From an uncultured Clostridium sp. (GTDB taxonomy: Bacteria > Bacillota > Clostridia > TANB77 > CAG-508), in the NCBI GenBank assembly GCA_902462295.1, contig CABQAZ010000005.1, forward strand, positions 26,730-90,729: a stretch of 64,000 nucleotides of DNA, in the 5' to 3' direction. Shown here in pieces: positions 33,136 through 42,616 of this stretch (position 1 is its first letter; every line of letters starts with the position of its first letter). The notes under the pieces are model-generated. The model saw only the letters and a program-made list of their open reading frames with translations, did not search any database and was not told where the DNA came from. The translations under genes were made by a program, and so were the position numbers.

Positions 33136-34015
33136 ATGTTAGAAAAATGCACAATATGTCCACATAAATGTGGAATAAACAGAACAAAAAATATAGGAAG
33201 ATGTAAATCAACAAATAAAATAAAAATTGCATTATATTCAACTCATAATTTTGAAGAACCATGTATTTCGGGCGAGAATCGGTTCTGGAACAATTTTCTT
33301 TTCAAATTGTAATATGAACTGTATATTTTGTCAAAATTACGAAATAAGCCAATTTGGAAAGGGGAAAGAGATAATTGTAGATGAACTTGCAGACATAATG
33401 ATAAAACAACAAGAAAAAGGAGTAGAAAACATCAATTTGGTAACACCAACAAGTTATGCAATACATATAATAGAAGCAATAAAAATAGCAAAAGAAAAGG
33501 GATTAAATATACCAATAGTGTATAATACAAATGGATATGAAAATGTAGAAACATTAAAACTATTAGATGGGTATATTGATATATATTTGCCAGATTTTAA
33601 ATATTACTATAATGAACTTGGAAAGAAATACTCAAAAGTAGAAAATTATTTTGAAATGGCTACAAATGCAATAAAAGAAATGTATAGACAAGTTGGAACT
33701 CCTAAATTAAATGAAAATGGGATTATGCAGAAAGGATTAATGATTAGACATTTAATATTACCAAATCATGTAGAAAATAGTAAACAAGTTTTAAAATGGA
33801 TAAAAGAAAATTTAGATAATAATGTATATGTAAGTATAATGGCTCAATACTTTCCGACTTATAAAGCAAAACAATTAGAAGAACTAAATAGAAAAATAAC
33901 CCAAAAAGAATATGAGGAAATTGAAACATATTTATATGAAATTAATTTAGAAAATGGCTATATTCAAGAACTTGGAGAACATGAAGAAGAATATGTGCCA
34001 AAGTGGGAATATTAA
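33136..34015 (+). pseudogene. PflX-like radical SAM protein (COG1313 type), frameshifted
   Basis: Two overlapping frames together encode one protein of about 292 aa. The first (from the ATG at 33136, ribosome site AAAGGAAA) reads MLEKCTICPHKCGINR and on to EEPCISGEN, then stops at about 33307. The second continues at 33281 with GSGTIFFSNCNMNCIFCQNY, which carries the radical SAM CxxxCxxC triad. Removing the single C at 33280 restores EEPCISGENGSGTIFF, the family consensus. Homologues resemble pyruvate formate-lyase activating enzymes but have unknown substrates. The cause may be a real mutation or a sequence error. Confidence 0.85.
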
Positions 34016-34120
34016 ATTACAAAAACATTAGAATGTAACTTTTTTGTAAAAATGATTTACAAGGCACAATTATTATGATATATTAAAAAAGTACAAAGCA
34101 TACAAAAGGGGGAAAAATTA

Positions 34121-34978
34121 ATGACACAAGCAGATAAAAATTTTATTGATACATGTAAAGAAATAATAAAAAATGGTTTTTCTTCAGAAGGAACAAATGT
34201 TAGAACAAGATGGGAAGATGGTACAGAAGCAAATTATTATTCGATTGTAGGAGTACAAAACAAATATGATTTAGAAAAAGAATTTCCAATGATTACACTT
34301 AGAAATAATTCTAAAACAATAAAAAATGCGATAGATGAAATATTATGGATATGGCAAAAAAAATCAAATAAAGTTAGTGAATTAAATTCTCACATTTGGG
34401 ACCAATGGACAGGAGAAGACGGAACTATAGGAAAAGCTTATGGATATCAATTAGCAAAAAAGTATGAATTTAAAACAAAAGATGGAATAAAGACAATGGA
34501 TCAAGTAGACTATGTGATATATTTATTAAAAAATGACCCATCAAGTCGTAGAATAATGACAAATCTTTTTAATCATGAAGATTTAAAAGATATGAATTTA
34601 GAACCATGTGCATATGGAACACAGTGGTTAGTAAAAGAAGGAAAATTGCATTTAATTTTAAACCAACGTTCACAAGATATGTTAACGGCAAATGGATGGA
34701 ATATAATGCAATATGCAGTATTACAGTCGATGTTTGCACAAATATCAGGATTAAAACCAGGAACATTAACACACAATATTGGAGATTGTCACATATATGA
34801 TAGACACATCCAAATTGTAAAGCAACTTATAGATGCAACACCAGTAGAATGTAAACCTAAATTAGTTATAAAAAATGATACAAAAGACTTTTATCAATTT
34901 AAAGTAGAAGATTTTGAAATTATAGATTATGACTACAACAAAGAAGTAAAAATAGGGAAAATTCCAGTTGCAGAATAA
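34121..34978 (+). CDS. thyA: Thymidylate synthase
   Basis: Methylates dUMP to dTMP with methylene-tetrahydrofolate. 285 aa; nucleophile Cys163 in LEPCAYGTQW, phosphate-binding Arg in NQRSQDM and the HIYDRH motif. The segment after QRSQD reads MLTANGWNIMQYA rather than the commoner LGLPFNI form, a variant known in Firmicutes ThyA. It precedes folA by 36 bases, a usual pairing because the reaction yields dihydrofolate. dUMP can come from the dCMP deaminase at 9.8 kb. Confidence 0.96.
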   Translation: MTQADKNFIDTCKEIIKNGFSSEGTNVRTRWEDGTEANYYSIVGVQNKYDLEKEFPMITLRNNSKTIKNAIDEILWIWQKKSNKVSELNSHIWDQWTGEDGTIGKAYGYQLAKKYEFKTKDGIKTMDQVDYVIYLLKNDPSSRRIMTNLFNHEDLKDMNLEPCAYGTQWLVKEGKLHLILNQRSQDMLTANGWNIMQYAVLQSMFAQISGLKPGTLTHNIGDCHIYDRHIQIVKQLIDATPVECKPKLVIKNDTKDFYQFKVEDFEIIDYDYNKEVKIGKIPVAE

Positions 34979-35014
34979 TTTTAAAAGTTATATAAAAGAA
35001 TAAGGAGTAAAGAT

Positions 35015-35500
35015 ATGTTAAGTATAATAGTAGCAAAAGCAAAAAATAATGTTATAGGAAAAAATAATAAAATAATATGGAATCTACCAGAAGACTTAAA
35101 AAAATTTAAAGAATTAACTACAGGACATACAATAATAATGGGAAGAAAAACATTTGAATCAATAGGAAGAGTTTTACCAAACAGAAAACACATAATATTT
35201 AGTCAAAATCCAGATTTTAAAGTAAATGATGAAAATGTAGAAATAGTTCATTCTATGCTTCAAATCCAAGAATATATAGAAGATGATAATGAAAACTTTG
35301 TAATAGGTGGAGCAATGATATATAATTTATTAATGCCATATGTAAAGAAAATGTATGTAACACAAATAAATAAGGAATTTGATGGAGATACATTTTTTCC
35401 AAGAATAGATGAAGAAGTTTGGAATGTAGTTGAAAAAGTATCTAAAAGAGATGAAAATAGTAATTTAGATTATGAATATGTAACATATGAACGAAAATAA
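35015..35500 (+). CDS. folA: Dihydrofolate reductase
   Basis: Reduces dihydrofolate to tetrahydrofolate with NADPH. 161 aa: SIIVAKAKNNVIGKNNKIIWNLPEDLKKF (read in parts: VIGKNNKIIWNLPEDLKKF holds the catalytic acid), IIMGRKTFESIG and FVIGGAMIYNLLMPY. Standard length. It shares the transcript with thyA and is followed by a terminator. Confidence 0.95.
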   Translation: MLSIIVAKAKNNVIGKNNKIIWNLPEDLKKFKELTTGHTIIMGRKTFESIGRVLPNRKHIIFSQNPDFKVNDENVEIVHSMLQIQEYIEDDNENFVIGGAMIYNLLMPYVKKMYVTQINKEFDGDTFFPRIDEEVWNVVEKVSKRDENSNLDYEYVTYERK

Positions 35501-35529
35501 AAAACTCACAAAAAAGTGAGTTTTTTTTT
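35501..35529 (+). terminator. Terminator after folA
   Basis: AAAACTCAC / GTGAGTTTT stem, six-A loop and nine-T run. Confidence 0.93.
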
Positions 35530-35568
35530 GAAAATAGGCTAAACTATAAAAAGTGGAGGAAAAAATAT

Positions 35569-36567
35569 ATGTTTAAGCCAAAAGGAATTTATTATGAAAA
35601 AGAAATAGAGAATTATGAGTTGGGAAAAGAACTTCTAGAAAAATATAAAGAAGTACCAAAAGTAATTATTGAAAATCATAATAATATAGAAGAAATGAGA
35701 AAAAAGCACAATTCAGAATTTCCAGATATGAAAAAAAACTTAATAATAGGAATACGAAAAACACATAAATTTGTGGAAAACCATAAAACATCAGACTATT
35801 TAGTACCATATACATCATCAGGGTGTACAGCAATGTGTATGTATTGTTATTTGGTATGTAATTATAATAAATGTGCATATTTAAGATTATTTGTAAATAG
35901 AGAGCAAATGTTAGAAAAAATAATAAAAACTTCACAAAATAGTCCAAAGCAATTAACATTTGAAATAGGAAGTAATAGTGATTTGGTATTAGAAAATACA
36001 ATAACAGGCAATTTAGTTTGGACAATAGAAAATTTTGCTAATACAGAAAAAGGATTTTTAACATTACCAACAAAATTTGATATGGTAGATGATATATTGC
36101 CATTAAAACATAATGGTAAAATAATAATTAGAATGAGTGTAAATCCAGAAGAAATAATAAATAAGGTTGAATTTGGGACGTCAAGACTAAAAGGTAGAAT
36201 AGAAGCAATAAATAAATTAACAGAAGCGGGTTATAAAATAGGAATATTAATTGCTCCAGTAATATTGGTAGAGAATTGGAAAGAATTATATACAGATTTA
36301 ATTAAAAGATTAAGTGTAGAATTATCAGAAAAGGCACGAAAAGAGGCTTTTTTTGAAATTATTTTTATGACATATAGCTATGTTCATACTAGAATAAATG
36401 AAGAGGCTTTTCCTAATGCTATAAATTTATATGATAAAGAAAAAATGACAGGAAGAGGAAATGGAAAATATGGATATAAGGAAAAACATAGAATTGAAGC
36501 GGAAATTTATTTAAGAGAGCAAATGAATAAATATTTTCCTAATAATAGAATAGAATATGTTGTTTAG
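35569..36567 (+). CDS. splB: Spore photoproduct lyase-family radical SAM protein
   Basis: 332 aa. The radical SAM cluster motif SGCTAMCMYCYL (Cys86, 90, 93) and KCAYLRLFVNRE are typical of spore photoproduct lyase, which repairs the thymine dimer formed in spore DNA. This implies a spore former or its descendant. Where the Bacillus enzyme has its hydrogen-donating Cys in a CTSD motif, this protein reads GSNSD, from memory-based alignment, so Cys97 or Cys102 would have to serve, or the reaction differs. Ribosome site GTGGAGG. Confidence 0.85.
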   Translation: MFKPKGIYYEKEIENYELGKELLEKYKEVPKVIIENHNNIEEMRKKHNSEFPDMKKNLIIGIRKTHKFVENHKTSDYLVPYTSSGCTAMCMYCYLVCNYNKCAYLRLFVNREQMLEKIIKTSQNSPKQLTFEIGSNSDLVLENTITGNLVWTIENFANTEKGFLTLPTKFDMVDDILPLKHNGKIIIRMSVNPEEIINKVEFGTSRLKGRIEAINKLTEAGYKIGILIAPVILVENWKELYTDLIKRLSVELSEKARKEAFFEIIFMTYSYVHTRINEEAFPNAINLYDKEKMTGRGNGKYGYKEKHRIEAEIYLREQMNKYFPNNRIEYVV

Positions 36568-36576
36568 AATTTTGGA

Positions 36577-36611
36577 ATGACAAAAAAAGACTTATGTTTA
36601 AAGTCTTTTTT
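36577..36611 (+). terminator. Terminator after splB
   Basis: AAAAAAGACTT / AAGTCTTTTTT with loop ATGTTTA; the stem extends outward to GGAATG/CATTCC (to 36620). Confidence 0.85.
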
Positions 36612-36654
36612 GTACATTCCGAAAACATTTTACACTATTTAAATCTACATAAAT

Positions 36655-36683
36655 TTGATTTTTTGGAAATATTGTGCTATAAT
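36655..36683 (+). promoter_or_regulatory. Promoter of the 36.85-kb orphan gene
   Basis: TTGATT, 17-base spacer, TATAAT with an extended TGC before it. The leader to the ATG is about 160 bases and holds AGGCAA/TTGCCT and CCTCAC/GATGAGG hairpins. Confidence 0.75.
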
Positions 36684-36851
36684 ATAAGTATTATAAGGCA
36701 ATTTGCCTATTGTACATTGAAAATAGCAAAAGATTATTAGGAAAACTGATTAAGTGAAATGATATACCCCAAAGGTTATTCCAACTATAATAATTTATTT
36801 GCTACAATAAGTCCTCACAAGCAGAAAGAGATGAGGCAGGAAGGAATAAAA

Positions 36852-37292
36852 ATGAAAAGAACAGAAAGAGAAAAAATCGTCGACACAATGAAAAACGTAA
36901 TGGCTGCACTAAATGGATTTGGTGTAGAATATAGTACCAATTGGTATGGATATTCTTCAGAGACAAGTTTGAAGGAGATTCAGAAAATTGGAGATGGTGA
37001 TACCAAAGATGTGTTTTTTGAAGATTTCGACGGAGGAGATGAATTCAAAAAAGAATTCAAGAAATTTGTCGAAAGAAAAAATTGCTCTAAGGTTCAGGCA
37101 AGAGCTTGGGCTGAGGAAGAAAATATGATTATGATACAGATATGTCGTCAGTATGAGGATATGTATGATGATTATTATGAAGCGATGGAAAATGAGTGGA
37201 ATTCATCACCATCGTATTTGACAATGAACGTGCACATATATAAGACAAGTTTGCGTAATTTTGTATCAGTATGTGCACCATACTGCTGGTGA
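36852..37292 (+). CDS. Hypothetical protein of atypical composition
   Basis: 146 aa, acidic, cytosolic, without recognised domains; aromatic-rich patches (TNWYGYSSETS, YEDMYDDYYEAMENEW) and four Cys, two near the C-terminus (VCAPYCW). The frame is open 31 codons further up, but AGGAAGGAAT before 36852 favours this start. Codon choice (GTC GAC, TTC GAC GGA, CGT CAG) and the TGA stop differ from its neighbours, suggesting transfer. It has its own promoter, long leader and terminator, so it is a self-contained cassette. Confidence 0.7.
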   Translation: MKRTEREKIVDTMKNVMAALNGFGVEYSTNWYGYSSETSLKEIQKIGDGDTKDVFFEDFDGGDEFKKEFKKFVERKNCSKVQARAWAEEENMIMIQICRQYEDMYDDYYEAMENEWNSSPSYLTMNVHIYKTSLRNFVSVCAPYCW

Positions 37293-37309
37293 GGGGGGAA
37301 AAACACTAG

Positions 37310-37341
37310 GACGAGAACTGTAATACAGTTCTCGTCTTTTT
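37310..37341 (+). terminator. Terminator after the 36.85-kb orphan gene
   Basis: GACGAGAACTG / CAGTTCTCGTC stem with loop TAATA and five T. Confidence 0.93.
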
Positions 37342-37432
37342 GCTGAAAAAAATGGAGAAAAGTTGACATATAAAAGAAAAATCTTTTTAGAACGGAACAA
37401 TATTTGAATGACTTATCAGTTCAAAAATTCAC

Positions 37433-37461
37433 TTGACATTACAACAAAATAATAATATACT
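37433..37461 (+). promoter_or_regulatory. Promoter of the porGDAB operon
   Basis: TTGACA, 17-base spacer, TATACT. The 80-base leader contains AGCAAGT/ACTTGCT and GTTTATGT/ACATAAAC hairpins without T-runs, which may set mRNA stability. Confidence 0.85.
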
Positions 37462-37545
37462 GAAAGCAAGTTTTGGAAGAAATTTCAAGACTTGCTGTTT
37501 ATGTATTATAACATAAACTAAAAAACAAAAAGGAGGCTAAAATCA

Positions 37546-38124
37546 ATGAACAATTTAATTGAAATTAGATGGCACGGAAGAGGTGGCCAAGGTGCAAAAA
37601 CAGCTTCATTATTATTAGCAGATGCAGCATTTAATACAGGAAAATACATTCAAGGATTTCCTGAATATGGACCAGAAAGAATGGGAGCACCAATAACAGC
37701 ATACAACAGAATTAGTGATGAACCAATAACAATACATAGTAACATATATGAGCCTGATTATGTAGTAGTAGTAGATGATACATTATTAACATCAGTACCT
37801 GTCACTGCAGGATTAAAAAAAGAGGGAGCAATCGTAATAAATACAACGAAATCACCAGAGCAACTAAAAGAACTATTAAAAGGATATGAGGGAGCAGTAT
37901 ATACAATAGATGCAAGAAAAGTATCAGAAGAAGCATTAGGAAAATATTTTCCTAACACGCCAATGCTTGCAGCAATAGTAAAAGTAACAGGAATAATGAC
38001 AGATGAAGAACTATTAGCAGATATGCAAAATTCTTTTAAACATAAATTTGCAAAAAAACCTGAAGTTATAGATGGAAATATGAAAGCCTTAGAATTAGCA
38101 CTTAAAGAAATAAAGAAAATATAA
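37546..38124 (+). CDS. porG: 2-oxoacid:ferredoxin oxidoreductase, gamma subunit
   Basis: 192 aa, EIRWHGRGGQGAKTASLLLA and GFPEYGPERMGAPITAY, typical of PorG/VorG. Part of a four-subunit complex that oxidatively decarboxylates pyruvate or a branched 2-oxoacid to the acyl-CoA while reducing ferredoxin. Subunit order gamma-delta-alpha-beta matches archaeal/clostridial POR and VOR operons; the substrate cannot be fixed from sequence. Ribosome site AAGGAGG. Confidence 0.93.
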   Translation: MNNLIEIRWHGRGGQGAKTASLLLADAAFNTGKYIQGFPEYGPERMGAPITAYNRISDEPITIHSNIYEPDYVVVVDDTLLTSVPVTAGLKKEGAIVINTTKSPEQLKELLKGYEGAVYTIDARKVSEEALGKYFPNTPMLAAIVKVTGIMTDEELLADMQNSFKHKFAKKPEVIDGNMKALELALKEIKKI

Positions 38125-38158
38125 GGTGCAAATCATCAAATAGAAAGGAAGATTAACA

Positions 38159-38458
38159 ATGACAGAAATAAATGCAAAAACACCTATGGAAGAATTAACA
38201 ATAGGTGGAAATATATATAATGCAGGAAATGCAAGAGAATTCAAAACAGGTGACTGGAGAAGTATGAAACCTATTTGGATTGAAGAAAAATGTAAACAAT
38301 GTGGATTATGTTTTCCAGTATGTCCTGATAATTCAATTCCTGTTGGAAAGGATTTGAATAGAGGAGATTTTAATTATGATTATTGTAAAGGATGTGGAGT
38401 TTGTGCTAAAACATGTCCTTTTAGTGCGATCGAAATGAAAGAGGAGGGAGTTGAATAA
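38159..38458 (+). CDS. porD: 2-oxoacid:ferredoxin oxidoreductase, delta (ferredoxin-like) subunit
   Basis: 99 aa with two 4Fe-4S motifs, CKQCGLCFPVCP and CKGCGVCAKTCP, which pass electrons from the TPP site to ferredoxin. The N-terminal TGDWRSMKPIW segment is typical of PorD. The stop overlaps the porA ATG (TAATG). Confidence 0.94.
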   Translation: MTEINAKTPMEELTIGGNIYNAGNAREFKTGDWRSMKPIWIEEKCKQCGLCFPVCPDNSIPVGKDLNRGDFNYDYCKGCGVCAKTCPFSAIEMKEEGVE

Positions 38459-39648
38459 TGAGTATAAGAGAAAGATTAAGTGGAAACGAAGCAACAGCAA
38501 TAGCAATGAAGCAAATTAATCCAGATGTAGTTGCAGCATTTCCAATAACACCATCAACAGAGATTCCACAGTACTTTTCAACATTTGTAGCAAATGGAGA
38601 AGTTGATACAGAATTTGTTGCAGTTGAAAGTGAACATAGTGCAATGTCTGCAACAATAGGAGCAGAAGCTGCAGGAGCAAGAGCAATGACAGCAACATCT
38701 GCAAATGGATTATCATTAATGTGGGAAATGATATATATAGCTTCAAGTTTAAGATTACCAATAGTTATGGCACTAGTAAATAGAGCTGTTTCAGGGCCAT
38801 TAAATATCCATAATGATCATTCAGATGCAATGGGAGTTAGAGATGCAGGATGGATAATGTTATTTTCAGAAAATAATCAAGAAGCATATGATAACATGTT
38901 AATGGCACATAGAATTGCTGAACACAAAGATGTATTATTACCAGTAATGGTTTGTCAAGATGGATTTATAACATCACATTCAATAGAAAATATTCAATTA
39001 GAAAATGATGAAGATGTAAGAAAATTTGTAGGTCAATATAAACCAGAACATTATTTATTAAATGATAAAGAGCCAATGGCAATAGGTCCATTAGATTTAC
39101 AAGCATATTTATTTGAACATAAAGCACAACAAGGTGAAGCAATGAAAAATGCTAAAAAAGTTATAAAAGAAGTTGCAGAAGAATTTGAAAAATGGACTGG
39201 AAGAAAATATGAATTTTTTGAAAAATATAAATTAGATGATGCAGAAATTGCTATTGTATGTATGAATTCAACAGCAGGAACAACAAAAGCAGTTGTTAAT
39301 AAATTAAGAGAACAAGGAGTAAAAGCAGGACTTCTAAAAGTAAGAATGTTTAGACCATTTCCAGCAGAAGAAATAGCAGAAGCATTATCACATTTAAAAG
39401 CTGTTGCAGTATTGGATAAAGCAGACTCATTAAATACAGCAGGTGGGGCATTATTTGAAGATGTAACATCAGCAATGTATGTAAATAAAAAACAGGTTCC
39501 AATGGTAAACTATGTATATGGAATTGGTGGAAGAGATACAACAGAAAAACAATTAGAATCAGTATATTCAGACTTAGCAGAAATTGTACAAAGCGGAAAT
39601 TTAGGAGAACCATATAGATATTTAGGACTAAGAAAGGGGGAGAAGTAA
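38458..39648 (+). CDS. porA: 2-oxoacid:ferredoxin oxidoreductase, alpha subunit
   Basis: 396 aa. GNEATAIAMKQINPDVVAAFPITPSTE (read in parts) and EHSAMSATIGAEAAGAR form the TPP pyrimidine-binding domain; the C-terminal part contains SLNTAGGALFEDV and YGIGGRD. Partner of porB, which follows one base after its stop. Confidence 0.94.
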   Translation: MSIRERLSGNEATAIAMKQINPDVVAAFPITPSTEIPQYFSTFVANGEVDTEFVAVESEHSAMSATIGAEAAGARAMTATSANGLSLMWEMIYIASSLRLPIVMALVNRAVSGPLNIHNDHSDAMGVRDAGWIMLFSENNQEAYDNMLMAHRIAEHKDVLLPVMVCQDGFITSHSIENIQLENDEDVRKFVGQYKPEHYLLNDKEPMAIGPLDLQAYLFEHKAQQGEAMKNAKKVIKEVAEEFEKWTGRKYEFFEKYKLDDAEIAIVCMNSTAGTTKAVVNKLREQGVKAGLLKVRMFRPFPAEEIAEALSHLKAVAVLDKADSLNTAGGALFEDVTSAMYVNKKQVPMVNYVYGIGGRDTTEKQLESVYSDLAEIVQSGNLGEPYRYLGLRKGEK

Positions 39649-39649
39649 A

Positions 39650-40603
39650 ATGGCATATAATCTAAAAGAAGTAATGGCAAATAAGCCATCAAGATTCACA
39701 GAAGGACACAGAATGTGTGCAGGATGTGGAGCCCCAGTGGTAGGAAGAATGATAATGAGAGCATTAAAACCAGAAGATCATGCTGTAGTAGCAAATGCAA
39801 CAGGGTGTATGGAAGTATCAACATTTATATATCCATATACAGCATGGACAGATTCATTTATACATACTGCATTTGAATGTGCAGGAGCTACATGTGCAGG
39901 AGCAGAAGCAGCTTATAAATCAATGAAAAAACAAGGGAAATTACCACAAGATAAAGATACAAAATTCATAGCATTTGGTGGAGATGGAGGAACTTATGAT
40001 ATAGGTTTACAAAGTTTATCAGGTGCAATGGAAAGAGGTCATGACATGGTATATGTATGTTATGACAATGGAGCATATATGAATACAGGGATTCAACGTT
40101 CATCAGCAACTCCAAAATTTGCAGATACAACAACATCACCAGCAGGAAAAGTTATTCCAGGAAAAATGCAAGTTAGAAAAGATTTAGCAAAAATTATGGT
40201 AGGACATCATATACCATATGTTGCTCAAACACTTGCAATGACAAATTTCAAAGATTTATATGAAAAAGCTGAAAAAGCAATTTATACAGAGGGACCAGCA
40301 TTTTTAAATGTAATGGCACCATGCCCAAGAGGGTGGGGATATCCAACAGAAGATTTAATGAAAATTAATAAATTAGCAGCTGATACATGTTATTGGCCAT
40401 TATATGAAGTTATAGATGGAAAATATAAAATTACGTATAAACCAGCTAAGAAACTTCCAATAGAAGAATTTTTACGCCCACAAAAGCGTTTTAAACATAT
40501 GTTTAAACCAGGTAATGAATGGATGATTGAAGAATTCCAAAAAGAAGTTGATGCAAGATGGCAGGAACTTCTTGATTTAGAGGAAATTACTAATAGAGAA
40601 TAA
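39650..40603 (+). CDS. porB: 2-oxoacid:ferredoxin oxidoreductase, beta subunit
   Basis: 317 aa TPP-binding subunit: cluster cysteines in HRMCAGCGAP, the diphosphate motif FGGDGGTYDIG with YDNGAYMNTGIQRS, and the later conserved Cys in MAPCPRGW. Ribosome site AAAGGGGGAGAAG in the end of porA. Last gene of the operon; a terminator follows. Confidence 0.94.
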   Translation: MAYNLKEVMANKPSRFTEGHRMCAGCGAPVVGRMIMRALKPEDHAVVANATGCMEVSTFIYPYTAWTDSFIHTAFECAGATCAGAEAAYKSMKKQGKLPQDKDTKFIAFGGDGGTYDIGLQSLSGAMERGHDMVYVCYDNGAYMNTGIQRSSATPKFADTTTSPAGKVIPGKMQVRKDLAKIMVGHHIPYVAQTLAMTNFKDLYEKAEKAIYTEGPAFLNVMAPCPRGWGYPTEDLMKINKLAADTCYWPLYEVIDGKYKITYKPAKKLPIEEFLRPQKRFKHMFKPGNEWMIEEFQKEVDARWQELLDLEEITNRE

Positions 40604-40625
40604 ATTATTAACAAGTAAATTTGAA

Positions 40626-40664
40626 TAAAGTCTAGAATAAAAATAATATTCTGGGCTTTATTTT
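40626..40664 (+). terminator. Terminator after porB
   Basis: TAAAGTCTAGAAT / ATTCTGGGCTTTA, 13 bp with two G-U pairs, then TTTT. Confidence 0.8.
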
Positions 40665-40793
40665 AGGTATGTAAATATGGAATTTATTAACTTGTAACAC
40701 TTTATTGTAAAATTTTATAAAAAATGATGAAAAAAAAGAAGTAATATGATATAATATAATAGCCAAGAAATATATAAATAAACAGGAGGAGAA

Positions 40794-42599
40794 ATGAGTC
40801 AAGAAAAAATAAGAAATTTTAGTATAATAGCACACATAGATCATGGGAAATCAACATTAGCAGATAGACTAATAGAAAAAACAGGTGTATTATCACAAAG
40901 AGAAATGGAAGCACAAGTATTAGATAATATGGATATAGAACGAGAAAGAGGAATAACAATAAAATCACAAGCAGTTCGAATGAAATATAAAGCTAAAGAT
41001 GGACAAGAATACACATTTAATTTAATAGATACGCCAGGGCATGTAGACTTTAACTATGAAGTATCAAGAAGTCTAGCAGCATGTGATGGAGCAATACTAG
41101 TGGTAGATGCAAGTCAAGGAGTTGAAGCACAAACATTAGCAAACGTATATTTAGCAATAGAAAATGATTTAGAAATATTACCTGTAATAAATAAAATAGA
41201 TTTGCCAAATGCAAGACCAGAAGAAGTAAAACATGAAATAGAAGAAATAATAGGAATACCAGCAATGGATGCACCATGTATATCAGCAAAATCAGGATTA
41301 AATGTAGAAGAAGTATTAGAAAGAATTGTAACAGATTTGCCTGGACCAAAAGGTGATGAAAATGCGAAAACAAAATGTTTAATATTTGACTCATATTATG
41401 ACAATTACAAAGGAGCAGTAGCCTATGTAAGAGTTATGGACGGAAAAATAAAAGTAGGTGATGAAATAAAACTAATGGCAACAGGAAAAACATTTACTGT
41501 TGTAGAAGTTGGATATTTTGCACCAGGGCAATACATGCCAGTACAAGAAATAAAAGCAGGAGAAGTAGGATACATTTCTGCAAGTATAAAAAGTTTAACA
41601 GACATACATGTAGGAGATACAATTACACAAAAAAATAATCCGGCAGACGAACCACTTCCAGGATACAAAAAAGTAACGCCAATGGTATACTGTGGATTAT
41701 ATCCAGTAGATGGAAGTGAATATGAAAACCTAAAAGTAGCATTGGAAAAACTAAAATTAAATGATTCAGCATTAGAATATGAACCAGAAACATCAGTAGC
41801 ATTAGGATTTGGATTTAGATGTGGATTTTTAGGACTATTACATTTAGAAATTATAGAAGAAAGATTAGATAGAGAATTTGATTTAGGATTAATAACAACA
41901 GCACCATCAGTAATATACAAAGTACATAAAACATCAGGAGAAGTTTTAGAAATTTATAATCCAGCAGATTTACCACCACAAGCAGAAATTTCATATATGG
42001 AAGAGCCAATAGTTACAGCCAATATAATGACACCAAAAGAATATGTTGGAAACATTATGGATATATGTCAAAATCGTAGGGGAATATTTATAGACATGAA
42101 ATATCTTGATGAAAACAGAGTAACATTAGTTTATGAAATGCCATTAAACGAAATAATATATGATTTTTTTGATAATCTAAAATCAAGAACAAAAGGATAT
42201 GCGTCATTTGACTATGAATTTAAAGAATATAGAGAATCAAAACTAGTAAAATTAGACATACATGTAAATGGGGAACCAGTAGATGCATTATCATTTATAG
42301 TATTTAAAGACAATGCTTACACAAGAGGAAAAAAGATGGTAGAAAAATTAAAAGAAGTTATACCAAGACATTTATTTGCAATACCATTACAAGCTGTTGT
42401 AGGAGGAACAATAATCGCAAGAGAGACAATATCAGCAATGAGAAAAGACGTATTAGCTAAATGTTATGGAGGAGATATAACAAGAAAAAAGAAACTACTT
42501 GAAAAACAAAAAAGAGGAAAGAAAAGAATGAGACAAATTGGAAGTGTAGAGATGCCACAAGAAGCATTTTTATCTGTTCTTAAATTAGACGAAGAGTAA
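40794..42599 (+). CDS. lepA: Elongation factor 4 (LepA)
   Basis: 601-aa translational GTPase related to EF-G. G1 AHIDHGKST, G2 RGITI, G3 DTPGHVDF and G4 NKID are intact, and the C-terminal LepA domain (HLFAIPLQAVVGG, GGDITRKKKLLEKQKRGKKR in parts) identifies the family. It acts on stalled or mistranslocated ribosomes and in 30S maturation. Ribosome site CAGGAGGAG. It lies two bases before the TTG that opens the rlmB frame. Confidence 0.97.
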   Translation: MSQEKIRNFSIIAHIDHGKSTLADRLIEKTGVLSQREMEAQVLDNMDIERERGITIKSQAVRMKYKAKDGQEYTFNLIDTPGHVDFNYEVSRSLAACDGAILVVDASQGVEAQTLANVYLAIENDLEILPVINKIDLPNARPEEVKHEIEEIIGIPAMDAPCISAKSGLNVEEVLERIVTDLPGPKGDENAKTKCLIFDSYYDNYKGAVAYVRVMDGKIKVGDEIKLMATGKTFTVVEVGYFAPGQYMPVQEIKAGEVGYISASIKSLTDIHVGDTITQKNNPADEPLPGYKKVTPMVYCGLYPVDGSEYENLKVALEKLKLNDSALEYEPETSVALGFGFRCGFLGLLHLEIIEERLDREFDLGLITTAPSVIYKVHKTSGEVLEIYNPADLPPQAEISYMEEPIVTANIMTPKEYVGNIMDICQNRRGIFIDMKYLDENRVTLVYEMPLNEIIYDFFDNLKSRTKGYASFDYEFKEYRESKLVKLDIHVNGEPVDALSFIVFKDNAYTRGKKMVEKLKEVIPRHLFAIPLQAVVGGTIIARETISAMRKDVLAKCYGGDITRKKKLLEKQKRGKKRMRQIGSVEMPQEAFLSVLKLDEE

Positions 42600-42616
42600 A
42601 ATTGAAGGGAGCAAAA

